Shown: piece by piece, positions 26,281-34,759 of the stretch | How positions within the stretch are numbered: the stretch's first letter is position 1 | How the letters are laid out: the number at the start of each line of letters is the position of its first letter | Origin: Desulfobulbus oralis | GTDB taxonomy: Bacteria; Desulfobacterota; Desulfobulbia; Desulfobulbales; Desulfobulbaceae | DNA length: 64,000 nt | Reading direction: 5' to 3' | Assembly (NCBI RefSeq): GCF_002952055.1 | Contig: NZ_CP021255.1 | Location: 1,518,501-1,582,500, forward strand | Notes under the pieces: model-generated | The model's database searches: none | What the model saw: the letters and a program-made list of their open reading frames with translations, nothing else | What the model was told of the DNA's origin: nothing | Position numbers and translations under genes: made by a program

Positions 26281-27222
26281 ATGCAGTTACGCACCTATAT
26301 TGTCCGCCGCCTCCTGGGCGTCCTGCCTCTGCTGTTGGCGGTCTCCTTTTTCGCCTTTGTGCTGATCCAACGCAGCCCGAGCGATCCGGCAGAGGTGGCG
26401 ATCCGGGTGAACGCCATGAGACCCACGCCGGAGCTGATTGCGGAGACGCGCGCAGAGCTGGGTCTGGACAAACCCTTCCTCAGCCGCTACGTCACCTGGC
26501 TGGGCCGCGTGCTGCAGGGTGATTTCGGCAGGCGCTACGTGGACCGGAAACCCGTGGGCCAGGAGATGGCGAAGGCTCTGCCGCCCACTCTGCTTCTGGC
26601 CGCCACCACCGCCGTACTCATGCTGACGGTCAGCATTTGCGCTGCCCTGGTGGGTGCCGTTTTTGAGGGCCGCATCCCGGATATTCTGCTGCGCGGTTGC
26701 ATCTTTCTCGGCACTTCGATGCCTGCCTTCTGGGCCGGGCTGCTCCTGATCTGGCTCTTTGCGGTCAAACTGGATCTGTTCCCCACCAGCGGCCTCTCCG
26801 GCCCGGCCTCACTGGTTCTGCCGGCTCTCACCCTGTCACTGCCCTATATTTCGGCCTATGCACGGCTGTTGCGCAACAGCATGGTACAGACCAAGCAGTG
26901 CAATTTCGTGCTCTACGCCCGGGCCTGCGGCCGCAAACGCTCGGCCATTCTGCGTCATATCTTCCGCAATTCCCTGCAGTCCAGCCTCACCGCCCTGGGC
27001 ATGAGCCTGCCCAAGCTGGTAGCCGGCACCTTTGTGGTGGAATGCATCTTTGCCTGGCCCGGTCTGGGCCGGCTCTGCGTGACAGCCATCTTCAACCGCG
27101 ACTTTCCGGTGATTCAGGCCTATGTCCTGCTCATGGCCGTACTCTTTGTCCTCTGCAATCTGGCCATGGACATATGCTCCGCCCTGGTCGATCCCCGCCT
27201 GCGGGAAGGGGGGCTCCGGTGA
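26281..27222 (+). CDS. nikB: Nickel ABC transporter permease NikB
   Basis: Started at ATG 26281 (MQLRTYIVRRLLGVLPLLL); a leader Met 14 codons upstream does not fit the family. 313 residues, about six membrane helices. The N-terminal RRLLGVLPLLLAVSFFAFVL and the EAA-type loop YARACGRKRSAILRHIFRNS are typical of DppB/NikB permeases. Forms the channel with NikC. The stop overlaps the NikC start (GTGA). Confidence 0.92.
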   Translation: MQLRTYIVRRLLGVLPLLLAVSFFAFVLIQRSPSDPAEVAIRVNAMRPTPELIAETRAELGLDKPFLSRYVTWLGRVLQGDFGRRYVDRKPVGQEMAKALPPTLLLAATTAVLMLTVSICAALVGAVFEGRIPDILLRGCIFLGTSMPAFWAGLLLIWLFAVKLDLFPTSGLSGPASLVLPALTLSLPYISAYARLLRNSMVQTKQCNFVLYARACGRKRSAILRHIFRNSLQSSLTALGMSLPKLVAGTFVVECIFAWPGLGRLCVTAIFNRDFPVIQAYVLLMAVLFVLCNLAMDICSALVDPRLREGGLR

Positions 27223-28064
27223 AGGCCTGGCAGCATCTGAAGCAGGACCGTTTGGGCCTGTGCTGTCTCATCTTTATCATGCTGGTGCTGGCGGCAGGGC
27301 TACTGTCTTCCTGGATCGCGCCCTGCGATCCTCTGGAAATGGACGTCAAAAACAAGTTTGCCCCTTGGGGCCGCGCACATTGGCTGGGCACCGACCACCT
27401 GGGCCGGGACATCCTTTCCCGCCTGCTTTTCGGGGTGCGCAGCACGCTGGGCTTTTCCCTGTTGGCCATGCTCGCAACCGTTGCCATCGGCACGCTTTTG
27501 GGTATGCTGGCCGGCTTGCTGCGGGGCTCTGTGGAGGCGCTGCTGATGCGCCTCTGCGACGTCATGATGTCTTTCCCGAGCGAGGTCATGATTCTTGCCA
27601 TCGTGGGCATGCTGGGGCCGGGGCTGGGCAATGTGGTGCTGGCCGCTGTGGTGGCGAAATGGCCCTGGTACACCCGCATGATCCGCACCCTGACCCGGCA
27701 GTATGTGGACATGAACTACATCCGTTTCGCCAGGGTGGCCGGCTACGGCCCGGCCTACATCATCCGCCGCCACCTGGTGCCCTGTGCGGCCGGCGAAATC
27801 ATCGTGCTGGCGACTCTGGACACCGGCGCCGTCATCCTCATGATTTCCGCGCTGTCCTTCCTGGGCCTGGGCGTGCAGCCGCCCACCCCGGAATGGGGCA
27901 TGATGCTGGGCGAGGCCAAGGAGGTGATGATTCTCTACCCCTGGCAGATGCTGCCGCCTGGTTTCAGCATCCTTGCCGTGGTCGCGGCCTTCAACTTCCT
28001 GGGCGACAGTCTGCGGGACGCGCTGGATCCCCGGCATCATCCCAGCAGAGAGGTGGCGCTGTGA
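27219..28064 (+). CDS. nikC: Nickel ABC transporter permease NikC
   Basis: Starts at GTG 27219, within the NikB stop (GTGA). 281 residues. N-terminal helix LGLCCLIFIMLVLAAGLLSS, then GTDHLGRDILSRLLFGVRSTL, a diagnostic DppC/NikC motif, and the EAA loop YIRFARVAGYGPAYIIRRHL that contacts the ATPases. SFLGLGVQPPTPEWGMML is also typical. Inner membrane, five to six helices. Confidence 0.93.
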   Translation: MKAWQHLKQDRLGLCCLIFIMLVLAAGLLSSWIAPCDPLEMDVKNKFAPWGRAHWLGTDHLGRDILSRLLFGVRSTLGFSLLAMLATVAIGTLLGMLAGLLRGSVEALLMRLCDVMMSFPSEVMILAIVGMLGPGLGNVVLAAVVAKWPWYTRMIRTLTRQYVDMNYIRFARVAGYGPAYIIRRHLVPCAAGEIIVLATLDTGAVILMISALSFLGLGVQPPTPEWGMMLGEAKEVMILYPWQMLPPGFSILAVVAAFNFLGDSLRDALDPRHHPSREVAL

Positions 28065-28900
28065 GCAGCCCCGAAGACAGGCCGCAGGCGCCCATCGTGC
28101 GCCTGGAACAGGTATCGGTCCGGCACGCGGCCACGGGCAGAGTCATCGTTTCGGATGTCGGCTTTACCCTCGCACGGGGGCGGTGCCTGGGCATCGTAGG
28201 CGAGAGCGGCAGCGGCAAGACGCTCATCTGCCGTACCCTGTTGGGGCTCCTGCCGCCGGCACTCGCAGCGGAAGGCCAGGCCTTTTTCGGCGATATCGAC
28301 ATGATCCGGGCTGCCCCGGAAACAGCCCGCCGTCTCAGGGGCACCGGCATCGGCACGATTCTGCAACAGCCCATGAGCGCCTTTGACCCGCTCTACACCC
28401 TGGGCGCGCAGTTTGTGGAAACCTTTCGGGACAAACTGGGCCTGAGCAAGGAGGCCGCCCGGGCGCTGGGCAGGGAAAAGCTGGCCCAGATGAATCTGCC
28501 TGCCACGGTCATGCGCAGTTATCCCCACCAACTCTCCGGCGGCATGCTGCAGCGCTGTATGATCGCCCTCACTCTGGCTCTGAAGGCCAAGCTGATTGTG
28601 GCGGATGAGCCCACCACCGCCCTGGACGCCCAGAACCAGTTTCAGGTGCTCGAATGTTTCCGGCAGTTGCGGGAGCGGCTGCATGTGACGCTCATCATCG
28701 TGTCCCACGACCTGGGCGCAGTGCAGATGCTGGCCGATCATATCCTGGTCATGGAAGGCGGGCGCTGCGTGGAAGCCGGCGAGGCAAAAACCGTTTTCAA
28801 CGCGCCGCAGCACGAATACACGAGGTATCTGGTGCGCACACGCCTTGCCCTGACGCGGGGCTTCCAACGCGCTTTGGGGGGTGGCCATGCCAGCGCCTGA
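28061..28900 (+). CDS. nikD: Nickel ABC transporter ATPase NikD
   Basis: Starts at GTG 28061, overlapping the NikC stop as GTGA. 279 residues. Walker A GESGSGKT, Q-loop ILQQPMSAFDP, signature LSGGMLQR, Walker B LIVADEPTTALD and the switch His in VSHDLGAVQ are all intact. The C-terminal tail (APQHEYTRYLV) is the oligopeptide-type C-terminal motif. It powers uptake together with NikE. Confidence 0.94.
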   Translation: MSSPEDRPQAPIVRLEQVSVRHAATGRVIVSDVGFTLARGRCLGIVGESGSGKTLICRTLLGLLPPALAAEGQAFFGDIDMIRAAPETARRLRGTGIGTILQQPMSAFDPLYTLGAQFVETFRDKLGLSKEAARALGREKLAQMNLPATVMRSYPHQLSGGMLQRCMIALTLALKAKLIVADEPTTALDAQNQFQVLECFRQLRERLHVTLIIVSHDLGAVQMLADHILVMEGGRCVEAGEAKTVFNAPQHEYTRYLVRTRLALTRGFQRALGGGHASA

Positions 28901-29714
28901 CAGTGCCGTGCCCTTTCTCTCGCTTCGCCATGTGCATAAAAGCTATCCCGATCACCAGGCCACGATCTGGCGACCAAGGCGGCGGATCATCCTCGAAGAC
29001 CTCAGCTTCGATCTCGAACGGGGCAGCATCCTGGGAATTTTGGGTGAGTCCGGCAGTGGCAAAAGCACGCTGGCCCGCCTCATTCTGGGGCTGGAAAAGC
29101 CGGACAGCGGACAGATACTCTTTGAAGGCCAGGAGGGCGGGGCCTGGCGCGCCGGGCATCGCGGCAGGATCAGCGTGGTCTTTCAGGACTACAGCAGTTC
29201 GGTCAATCCCGGTTTCCGGGTTGCGGACATCATTGCCGAAGGACTGGCCGCTGGCGCGCAGCCGCGCAGCGCCTGGCTTTCGGAGATTCCCGCACTCATG
29301 GCCCGGGTGCAGGTGCCGCCCGAGCTGGCCGGACGTCTGCCCCATCAGCTTTCCGGCGGTCAACTGCAACGAGTGTGCATTGCCAGAGCCCTGGCCTCGA
29401 AGCCGGATTTCATCGTATTCGACGAGGCCATCAGCTCCCTGGACCTGCCCATCCAGGCCCGGATCCTGACGCTGCTGCGCGAGATTCGCGGCAACATGAG
29501 CTATATCTTCATCACCCACGACATACAGATGGCGACTCTGCTCTGCGATCAGATTCTGCTGCTCCGTCACGGCAAAGTGGCGGCTCTGCTCTCCACCAAG
29601 TCGGGGCTGGGCCAGAGCGCCTCCCCCTATCTGCGTCAACTGCTGGCATCCACCGTCATCTTTCACTCGAACTTCGAGGCTGCCGCCGAAACGGCAAGCC
29701 CTGTGCCGCAATGA
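28887..29714 (+). CDS. nikE: Nickel ABC transporter ATPase NikE
   Basis: ATG 28887 (MPAPDSAVPFLSL) with a G-rich site before it; GTG 28881 is possible. 275 residues. Walker A GESGSGKST, Q-loop VFQDYSSSVNP, signature LSGGQLQR, Walker B FIVFDEAISSLD and ITHDIQMATLL. Walker B is preceded by the usual KPDF. Overlaps NikD by 14 bases and the following methyltransferase start by four, so the last four genes are probably translated in a coupled way. Confidence 0.93.
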   Translation: MPAPDSAVPFLSLRHVHKSYPDHQATIWRPRRRIILEDLSFDLERGSILGILGESGSGKSTLARLILGLEKPDSGQILFEGQEGGAWRAGHRGRISVVFQDYSSSVNPGFRVADIIAEGLAAGAQPRSAWLSEIPALMARVQVPPELAGRLPHQLSGGQLQRVCIARALASKPDFIVFDEAISSLDLPIQARILTLLREIRGNMSYIFITHDIQMATLLCDQILLLRHGKVAALLSTKSGLGQSASPYLRQLLASTVIFHSNFEAAAETASPVPQ

Positions 29715-30505
29715 ACATGCTGCTGGAACGACCCGATACGGTGCTGTCTGCTGCGACTGTCCCGCCCAACCTTGCACAGCCCCTGGCGGCGCGCATCAGG
29801 CGCTACTGGTCGCACCGCGCCCCTGATTTCGGCAGGCTGCGCCGTGAGGAGCTGCAGAGCGACAAATTTGCCCTCTGGTACGACGAAATAGCGCCCCGCC
29901 TGCCCGCGCCCCTGCCCGGAAGGGCGCTGCGTATTCTGGACGTGGGCACGGGTCCCGGCTTTTTCGCGGTGTTGCTGGCAGGCCAGCGTCATGAGGTGAT
30001 TGGCATCGACATCTGCTCCGAAATGCTGCAAGAGGCGGAGCGCCTGGCCCGCGGAGCCGCCTGCCAGGTCACGTTCCTCAGGATGGATGCCACCCGGCTG
30101 AATTTTCCCGACCAGTCTTTCGACTGCGTGCTGACGCGCAACCTGACCTGGACGCTCCTGAGGCCTGGCAGGGCCTATGCCGAGTGGCTGCGCGTCCTGC
30201 GACCGGGCGGGGTCCTGCTCAATTTCGATGCGGATTACGGCGTGGTCAACTTCATGGACGCAGCCAAGGAAGAGGGCAGACATGCCCATGCAGGCATTGA
30301 CTCCGCCCTGCTCAGGGAAGGTGAAAACATCCGGCGCAGTCTCGCCATCAGCCGGGAAACACGGCCGGCCTGGGACATGGCAATGCTGCGCCGTGTGGGC
30401 TTCTCCTCCTGCACCTGCGATACCGCACTCAGCAGCCGGGTTTTTACGCGCAGGGATTCAGCCTACAACCCGGTACCCATGTTTGCCCTGCGGGCTGTCC
30501 GCTGA
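29711..30505 (+). CDS. Class I SAM-dependent methyltransferase coupled to the nik operon
   Basis: 264 residues from ATG 29711, overlapping the NikE stop as ATGA. SAM-binding motif I ILDVGTGPGFFAVLLAG (near 76-92), motif post-I EVIGIDICSEML, motif II FDCVLTRNLTWTL and motif III LRVLRPGGVLLNFDADYG. It is a Methyltransf_11-type enzyme, cytoplasmic. What it methylates is not visible. The strict coupling to NikABCDE suggests a role in metal uptake, perhaps on a small chelator that carries nickel, or on a metabolite imported by the transporter. No nicotianamine-synthase-like or opine dehydrogenase gene lies in the window. Confidence 0.88.
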   Translation: MNMLLERPDTVLSAATVPPNLAQPLAARIRRYWSHRAPDFGRLRREELQSDKFALWYDEIAPRLPAPLPGRALRILDVGTGPGFFAVLLAGQRHEVIGIDICSEMLQEAERLARGAACQVTFLRMDATRLNFPDQSFDCVLTRNLTWTLLRPGRAYAEWLRVLRPGGVLLNFDADYGVVNFMDAAKEEGRHAHAGIDSALLREGENIRRSLAISRETRPAWDMAMLRRVGFSSCTCDTALSSRVFTRRDSAYNPVPMFALRAVR

Positions 30506-30554
30506 GCGCGGTGCAGGCCGAGGGCCTCCCGCCTCCAGGCATTGGCCTTTTGAC

Positions 30555-30770
30555 GCTGGCCGGCATGGCCCGAGGCCCGCATGCGGCGAATTTCCCGATC
30601 CCTTTTGTGCGGCCCATGTCCTGCTTGCCGCCTCCTGTTCCCGCCGCGTGTGGATGCGCCCTGCAGTGACCGGCATCGACCATCAGCCATGTAACTCCGG
30701 CTCATCGATCAGGATTTCGCGTAGTTTCTCCCACAGACCCCCGGTCGCGTCAGCGGATACAGTGCCGATT
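30555..30770 (-). pseudogene. Decayed IS5-family (IS427-like) transposase relic
   Basis: Minus-strand fragments match the transposase found at 2.8-3.6 kb: GGLWEKLREILIDEPEL, then, after a one-base shift, WLMVDAGHCRAHPHAAGTGG and GKQDMGRTKG. The intact copy reads RGVWEKLLEVLMVEPDYEWL, MIDASHCKVHPHAAGAVGG and NQAMSRTKGG. Both ends of the element and most of the protein are gone. It occupies the gap between the methyltransferase gene and the phosphate transporter; nothing else is recognisable in 30506-30844. Confidence 0.75.
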
Positions 30771-30844
30771 GTCATGGGCAATGCCGCCTGATGCCCGTAC
30801 CAGGGTGTACCGACTCCCGGCCGCTTACAGGGCGATGAAGGGCC

Positions 30845-31822
30845 CTAAAGGGGCAGCACAAAGGACAGTGTAGCCGCAATGGCCATGCATACCGGGATGG
30901 TCAGCACCCAGGCGGTGACGATATTTTTGATGATGCTCAGGTTCAGGGCGCGGTGGCCCTTGGTTGAACCCACCCCCATAATGGCGGTGGAAATAATGTG
31001 GGTCGTGCTCACCGGCATCCCGAAATGGGAGGCGGTGAGGACCAGCGAGGCCGATGCGGTTTCGGCGGCAAAGCCGTGCACCGGCTTCAGTTTGATCATC
31101 TTGTCGCCCATGGTGCGAATGATGCGAAGACCGCCGGTCATGGTGCCGCAGCCCATGGTGCAGGCGCAGAGCAGCACCACCCAGACCGGCACCTTGAAGC
31201 TCTCCAGGGCGCCGTAGCTGAAGAGGGCCAGCGTAATGATGCCCATGGTCTTCTGGGCGTCGTTGCTGCCGTGGCTGAGCGCCATGATGCCGGACGACAG
31301 CAGTTGCAGCCTGCGGAACCACGAGTTGACCACGTAGGGTCTGGCCCGGCGGCAGATCCAGAGGATGCCTACCATGGCGCCCAGGCCGATACAGAAGCCC
31401 AGAAGCGGCGAGGTCAGCATGGGCAGGAGCACCTTCCTGGTCACGCCATCCATGAGCACCACGCCAAAACCCGCCCGCCCGACCGCAGCGCCTATCAGGC
31501 CGCCGATCAGCGCGTGTGAGGAACTGGAGGGGATGCCCAGGTACCAGGTGACGAGGTTCCAGATCACGGCAGCGAGCAGCGCACAAAAAATCACGCCCTG
31601 GGTCACGATGCCGGCATCCACGATGCCCTGACCGATGGTGCTGGCCACATGGGTGCCCAGAAGAGCGCCGGTAATATCCAGGCAGCCGGCATAGATCACG
31701 GCGGTGCGGGCGCTCAGCACCTTGGTGGAGACCACGGTGGCAATGGCATTGGCCGAGTCGTGGAAGCCGTTGATATATTCGAACACGAGAGCGGTGCAGA
31801 TCACCACCAGAAGCATGGCCAT
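30845..31822 (-). CDS. Pit-family inorganic phosphate transporter
   Basis: 325 residues, ten or so hydrophobic segments. The two PHO4 family signatures are FEYINGFHDSANAIATVVST near the N-terminus and MALSHGSNDAQKTMG in the middle, and FGMPVSTTHIIST in the second half. It exchanges phosphate (or metal phosphate) with protons or sodium in the inner membrane. The DUF47 gene lies just upstream, which is the common pair. Confidence 0.94.
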   Translation of the reverse strand: MAMLLVVICTALVFEYINGFHDSANAIATVVSTKVLSARTAVIYAGCLDITGALLGTHVASTIGQGIVDAGIVTQGVIFCALLAAVIWNLVTWYLGIPSSSSHALIGGLIGAAVGRAGFGVVLMDGVTRKVLLPMLTSPLLGFCIGLGAMVGILWICRRARPYVVNSWFRRLQLLSSGIMALSHGSNDAQKTMGIITLALFSYGALESFKVPVWVVLLCACTMGCGTMTGGLRIIRTMGDKMIKLKPVHGFAAETASASLVLTASHFGMPVSTTHIISTAIMGVGSTKGHRALNLSIIKNIVTAWVLTIPVCMAIAATLSFVLPL

Positions 31823-31854
31823 TTGGCATCCTTGAAAAGGTCGGCAGGCGGCCT

Positions 31855-32499
31855 TTAGCTGTGTTTCAGGGAAATGGTGACAATGAGGTCGGAAATGGCG
31901 GAACAGATGTCCAGCGCATTTTCAATGCCCTTGTAAATGGCACGCAGCTTCAGGACTTCCAGGGCCTCGTACTTGCCGGAAAACAGCTCCTCGGTGGCCG
32001 AATACAGCAGATCGTCGCCGGTGCCTTCTATGTCCTGAATGCGGGCGCTGCTCCTGGCAACCTCCTTCACCGGGGCGCCGCCGCGCAGCATGGCGACCAG
32101 CTTGCGCAACTCTTCGGCCGAAGTGCTGATCAGATCGGCCTGCTGGCGAATGATGTCGTTGTAGTCGCCGATCTGGTAGATACGCAGGTTGACGCAGGCC
32201 TTCAGAATCACCTTGGTGGCCTTGTAGAGTTTGGCCGCGATCTGCTGGATGTCTTCCCGGTCAATCGGGGTGATGAACGACTTGTCCAACAGGGTCAGGC
32301 ACTGGTCCTGGATGTCCGAGGCGCGTTTTTTGTAACTTTTGGCATGCACCAGGCAGGCATCGCGTTCTTCCGGAACAGAATGCACAATCTGGTAGAAGAG
32401 ATAGGCTGAAAGCTGGACCACTTCCGCACCGTCCTCAAAGTGGTCGTAGAATCTGTTTTCAGGGGGCGGCAGAATTTTGGCGAGAAAACCGAGACGCAT
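31855..32499 (-). CDS. DUF47 (PhoU-like) Pit accessory protein
   Basis: 214 residues, all helical in appearance: LPPPENRFYDHFEDGAEVV at the start, then acidic residues at PhoU-like spacings (EERDACLVHAKSYKKRASD, DIEGTGDDLLY), and KGIENALDICSAISDLIV at the end. DUF47 proteins resemble PhoU and are nearly always next to a Pit gene; they probably regulate the transporter. 32 bases separate it from the Pit gene, so both should be one operon. Confidence 0.93.
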   Translation of the reverse strand: MRLGFLAKILPPPENRFYDHFEDGAEVVQLSAYLFYQIVHSVPEERDACLVHAKSYKKRASDIQDQCLTLLDKSFITPIDREDIQQIAAKLYKATKVILKACVNLRIYQIGDYNDIIRQQADLISTSAEELRKLVAMLRGGAPVKEVARSSARIQDIEGTGDDLLYSATEELFSGKYEALEVLKLRAIYKGIENALDICSAISDLIVTISLKHS

Positions 32500-33207
32500 A
32501 CGTACTCCCTACAAGAAGCGCCCGCCGTCTCTGGCGGGCCGGATACAGGCTGTTTGTCCGGCAGGAGGACAGACCCTACAAACCAGATTCAGGGCGATTT
32601 GCAAACAGTTTTTTCCGCAGGCTACGGATATCATCAGCAGACAGGAAAGGCTCCCGCGACAGTGGTTTCAGAAGGCGGTGGTTTTAGAAGATGAGGCCGG
32701 CAATGCTGCGGGGGGCAGTGCATCATGTGCATCAGCGCCTTGCGCGTGTCGAAGCTGCCAGAACTGGCCCCTGCCCATCGATCTTTTCGCCTCTTCGCAG
32801 GTGGCAGGCATGCTCAGCCGGCATCGCTCCCCGGCGCCCACCTGCAAGGCGAATGAACAGGGCCTACGGACATCGGCTGGCGGCCGCAGCCCCTTAGCGG
32901 CCGGCACCCGCTTTGGCGACCGGGAGGCGGATCCGGTCTGTACGGCGGGAGCCAAGGCAGCCCTGCCCGCTGCAACGAAGGCAGGAGTTTTCAAAAAATC
33001 GCAGAAGCCTGCCCCCAAGGTCGCGAACGCCTGCATGATGGGCCTCGCAGATGCCTGAACGCTGCCAGACCCCGGCTGAGGTTTTCAAACAGGCACTCAA
33101 CCGCTGCGCTTATATTTGCCTGCAGCCCCTGGCTGCCGGCGATCGGGCAAGGGGCAGGCCTGTCCCCCCGTGGCAGGATGCCGATTCACTTTTTTGTAGG
33201 TGAAAAC
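32500..33207. other. No supported gene
   Basis: About 700 bases upstream of the DUF47 gene. Open frames on both strands (for example 32668-33036 minus) are Ala/Pro/Arg-rich and lack motifs, ribosome sites and family signals, as expected for chance frames in GC-rich DNA. The promoter of the phosphate operon should lie near 32500-32600, but no clear box stands out. Confidence 0.5.
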
Positions 33208-33426
33208 TCAGTCATATTCGCCGAAGTCTCCGCTGTGCTCATCAGCATCGGCACTGTCGTTCAGGGGGCTCAGACGCAGGGGATCGAGCGAGAGGATCTG
33301 GTATTCGGCTTCACAGTCGTTACAGTAGACGATGTCCTCCTCTTCACAATCGCTGTCGATGTAAATACTGCCGCCGCACACCCGGCATTCTTCCACGATT
33401 GCATCTTCGTCCCTGTCAATATCCAT
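33208..33426 (-). CDS. Small CPXCG-type cysteine-rich protein
   Basis: 72 residues. ECRVCGGSIYIDSDCEEEDIV then YCNDCEAEYQIL gives two Cys-x2-Cys knuckles, a zinc ribbon, with a strongly acidic N- and C-terminus. Similar small proteins (CPXCG motif-containing) occur in many proteobacteria without assigned function. It stands alone on its strand. The 300 bases upstream (33427-33727) hold no gene that I can support; they should carry its promoter and that of the divergent radical SAM gene. Confidence 0.8.
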   Translation of the reverse strand: MDIDRDEDAIVEECRVCGGSIYIDSDCEEEDIVYCNDCEAEYQILSLDPLRLSPLNDSADADEHSGDFGEYD

Positions 33427-33727
33427 CTTGCTGCCCCCCTGTTCAATTGGAAGATTTCTGGTCAGACAGAAGCCTCTGCCCTGGCTGCCGGAAAAGAATA
33501 TACGTGTTTCATTCTGTCAAGAAAAAACACTTTGGACCGGACAGGCGTTGTTGCTGCGGGCCGCGGTGTCCGGCTTGTCATTTTTACCCAGACCTGGCAA
33601 AAAACCGGAAGACGAAACTGCAGCCCGGGATCGCTGCCTTTCGGTATGGCGCTTCGCCTCGTCCGCAGCCGTTGCGGGGGAGGCAGCGATTCCTTCGTGA
33701 ACACGAGAAAAGCCGGCATCAGACCTT

Positions 33728-34759
33728 ATGAAGACCCTTGCCCATACACTCCATGCTCAGATGCAGCATTGCCAACTTTGCCCGCGCGGCTGTGGTGTGA
33801 ATCGCCTTGCCGGCCAGCGGGGCTATTGCGGCCTTGACGGCGGCCTGCACATTGCCGCCATCACCCGGCACCGGGGCGAGGAACCGGTGCTGAGCGGACC
33901 GGACGGCATGTGCAATGTCTTTTTCAGCCACTGCAATCTGCAGTGTGTGTACTGCCAGAACAGCCAGATTTCCCGAAACAACACGGAGCTGCCCGGAGGG
34001 CCACTGGACTTCAACGCGGCGCTGGAGCGTATCATGCGCCTTTTGGACACCGGTATCGAGCGTCTGGGCTTTGTCTCCCCCACACACATGGTGCCGCAGA
34101 TGGCGGCCTTGGTGGAGGCCCTGTGGCAACGTGGCCGCCATCCGGTCATTGTCTACAATTCCGGTGGTTACGAGAGCGTAGCCACCCTGCGCCTGCTGGA
34201 GGGCCTGGTGGATGTGTATCTGCCGGACTGCAAGTACATGGATGCCGGGCTGGCCAGGGCCTGTTCCGGAGCGGCGGATTATCCCGAAAAGGCGGCCGCC
34301 GCGCTGCGCGAGATGTATCGCCAGATGGGGCGCGTGGTGCAGCTGGATGAGCAGGGACTGATCCGGCGCGGTCTGATAGTGCGCCATCTGGTGCTGCCCG
34401 GGCAGACGGCGAACAGCGTGGCGGTACTGCGCTTTCTGGCCCGGGAGCTTTCACCCGGGCTTTCCCTGTCGCTCATGGCGCAGTACTGCCCGAATGCCTC
34501 GGTGCGGCAGCACCCACAGCTTGGCCGGCGGCTTTTGGCCAGCGAATACCAGAGCGTTTTGGCGGAAATGGAGCGGCTGGGTTTTGTGGCGGGTTTTGCG
34601 CAGGAACTGGCCAGTGCGGAGAACTATTGGCCGGATTTTTCCAGAGACGAGCCCTTTGACAGCGAAGCCGGGCAGGCACTGCGGTCCAGCTCCCCAAAAC
34701 CCCCAAGCCAGTCTGGCAGATTGGTGACATTGGAGTCGTCGACCACAAAAAACACGTAG
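33728..34759 (+). CDS. Radical SAM protein, PflA-like (COG1313 type)
   Basis: 343 residues. An N-terminal four-cysteine part (HCQLCPRGCGVNRLAG, GYCGLDGG) precedes the radical SAM motif HCNLQCVYCQN (CxxxCxxC near 73). GGEP-like and ribose motifs follow in GFVSPTHMVPQMAAL and VIVYNSGGYESVATL. This fits the uncharacterised PflX-like branch of activating enzymes, with a 4Fe-4S cluster and SAM. Family members normally end near NYWPDFSRDEPF; here the frame reads on for about 30 residues (SEAGQALRSSSP...) that are antisense to the convergent gene, so the native stop may have been lost. Confidence 0.88.
   Translation: MKTLAHTLHAQMQHCQLCPRGCGVNRLAGQRGYCGLDGGLHIAAITRHRGEEPVLSGPDGMCNVFFSHCNLQCVYCQNSQISRNNTELPGGPLDFNAALERIMRLLDTGIERLGFVSPTHMVPQMAALVEALWQRGRHPVIVYNSGGYESVATLRLLEGLVDVYLPDCKYMDAGLARACSGAADYPEKAAAALREMYRQMGRVVQLDEQGLIRRGLIVRHLVLPGQTANSVAVLRFLARELSPGLSLSLMAQYCPNASVRQHPQLGRRLLASEYQSVLAEMERLGFVAGFAQELASAENYWPDFSRDEPFDSEAGQALRSSSPKPPSQSGRLVTLESSTTKNT

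Noticed and set aside
27122..28900. 592-codon frame that begins inside nikB
   Set aside because: Only the part from GTG 28061 has protein character (NikD); the earlier part is an out-of-frame reading of nikB and nikC.
24656..30505. Opine-type metallophore system like Cnt/staphylopine
   Set aside because: No nicotianamine-synthase-like or opine dehydrogenase gene nearby; only a generic methyltransferase is present.
30825..31829. 334-codon minus-strand frame overlapping the Pit gene
   Set aside because: Shifted reading of the Pit gene, rich in His, Gly and Arg, without hydrophobic segments.
32477..33058. 193-codon plus-strand frame
   Set aside because: Overlaps the DUF47 start, low complexity, no ribosome site and no family match by eye.
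33728..34759. Radical SAM gene as the missing AmmeMemoRadiSam partner of the MEMO gene
   Set aside because: Its N-terminal Cys pattern and CNLQCVYCQN block fit the PflX-like COG1313 branch, not the COG1180 enzyme of that set, and the genes lie 23 kb apart.
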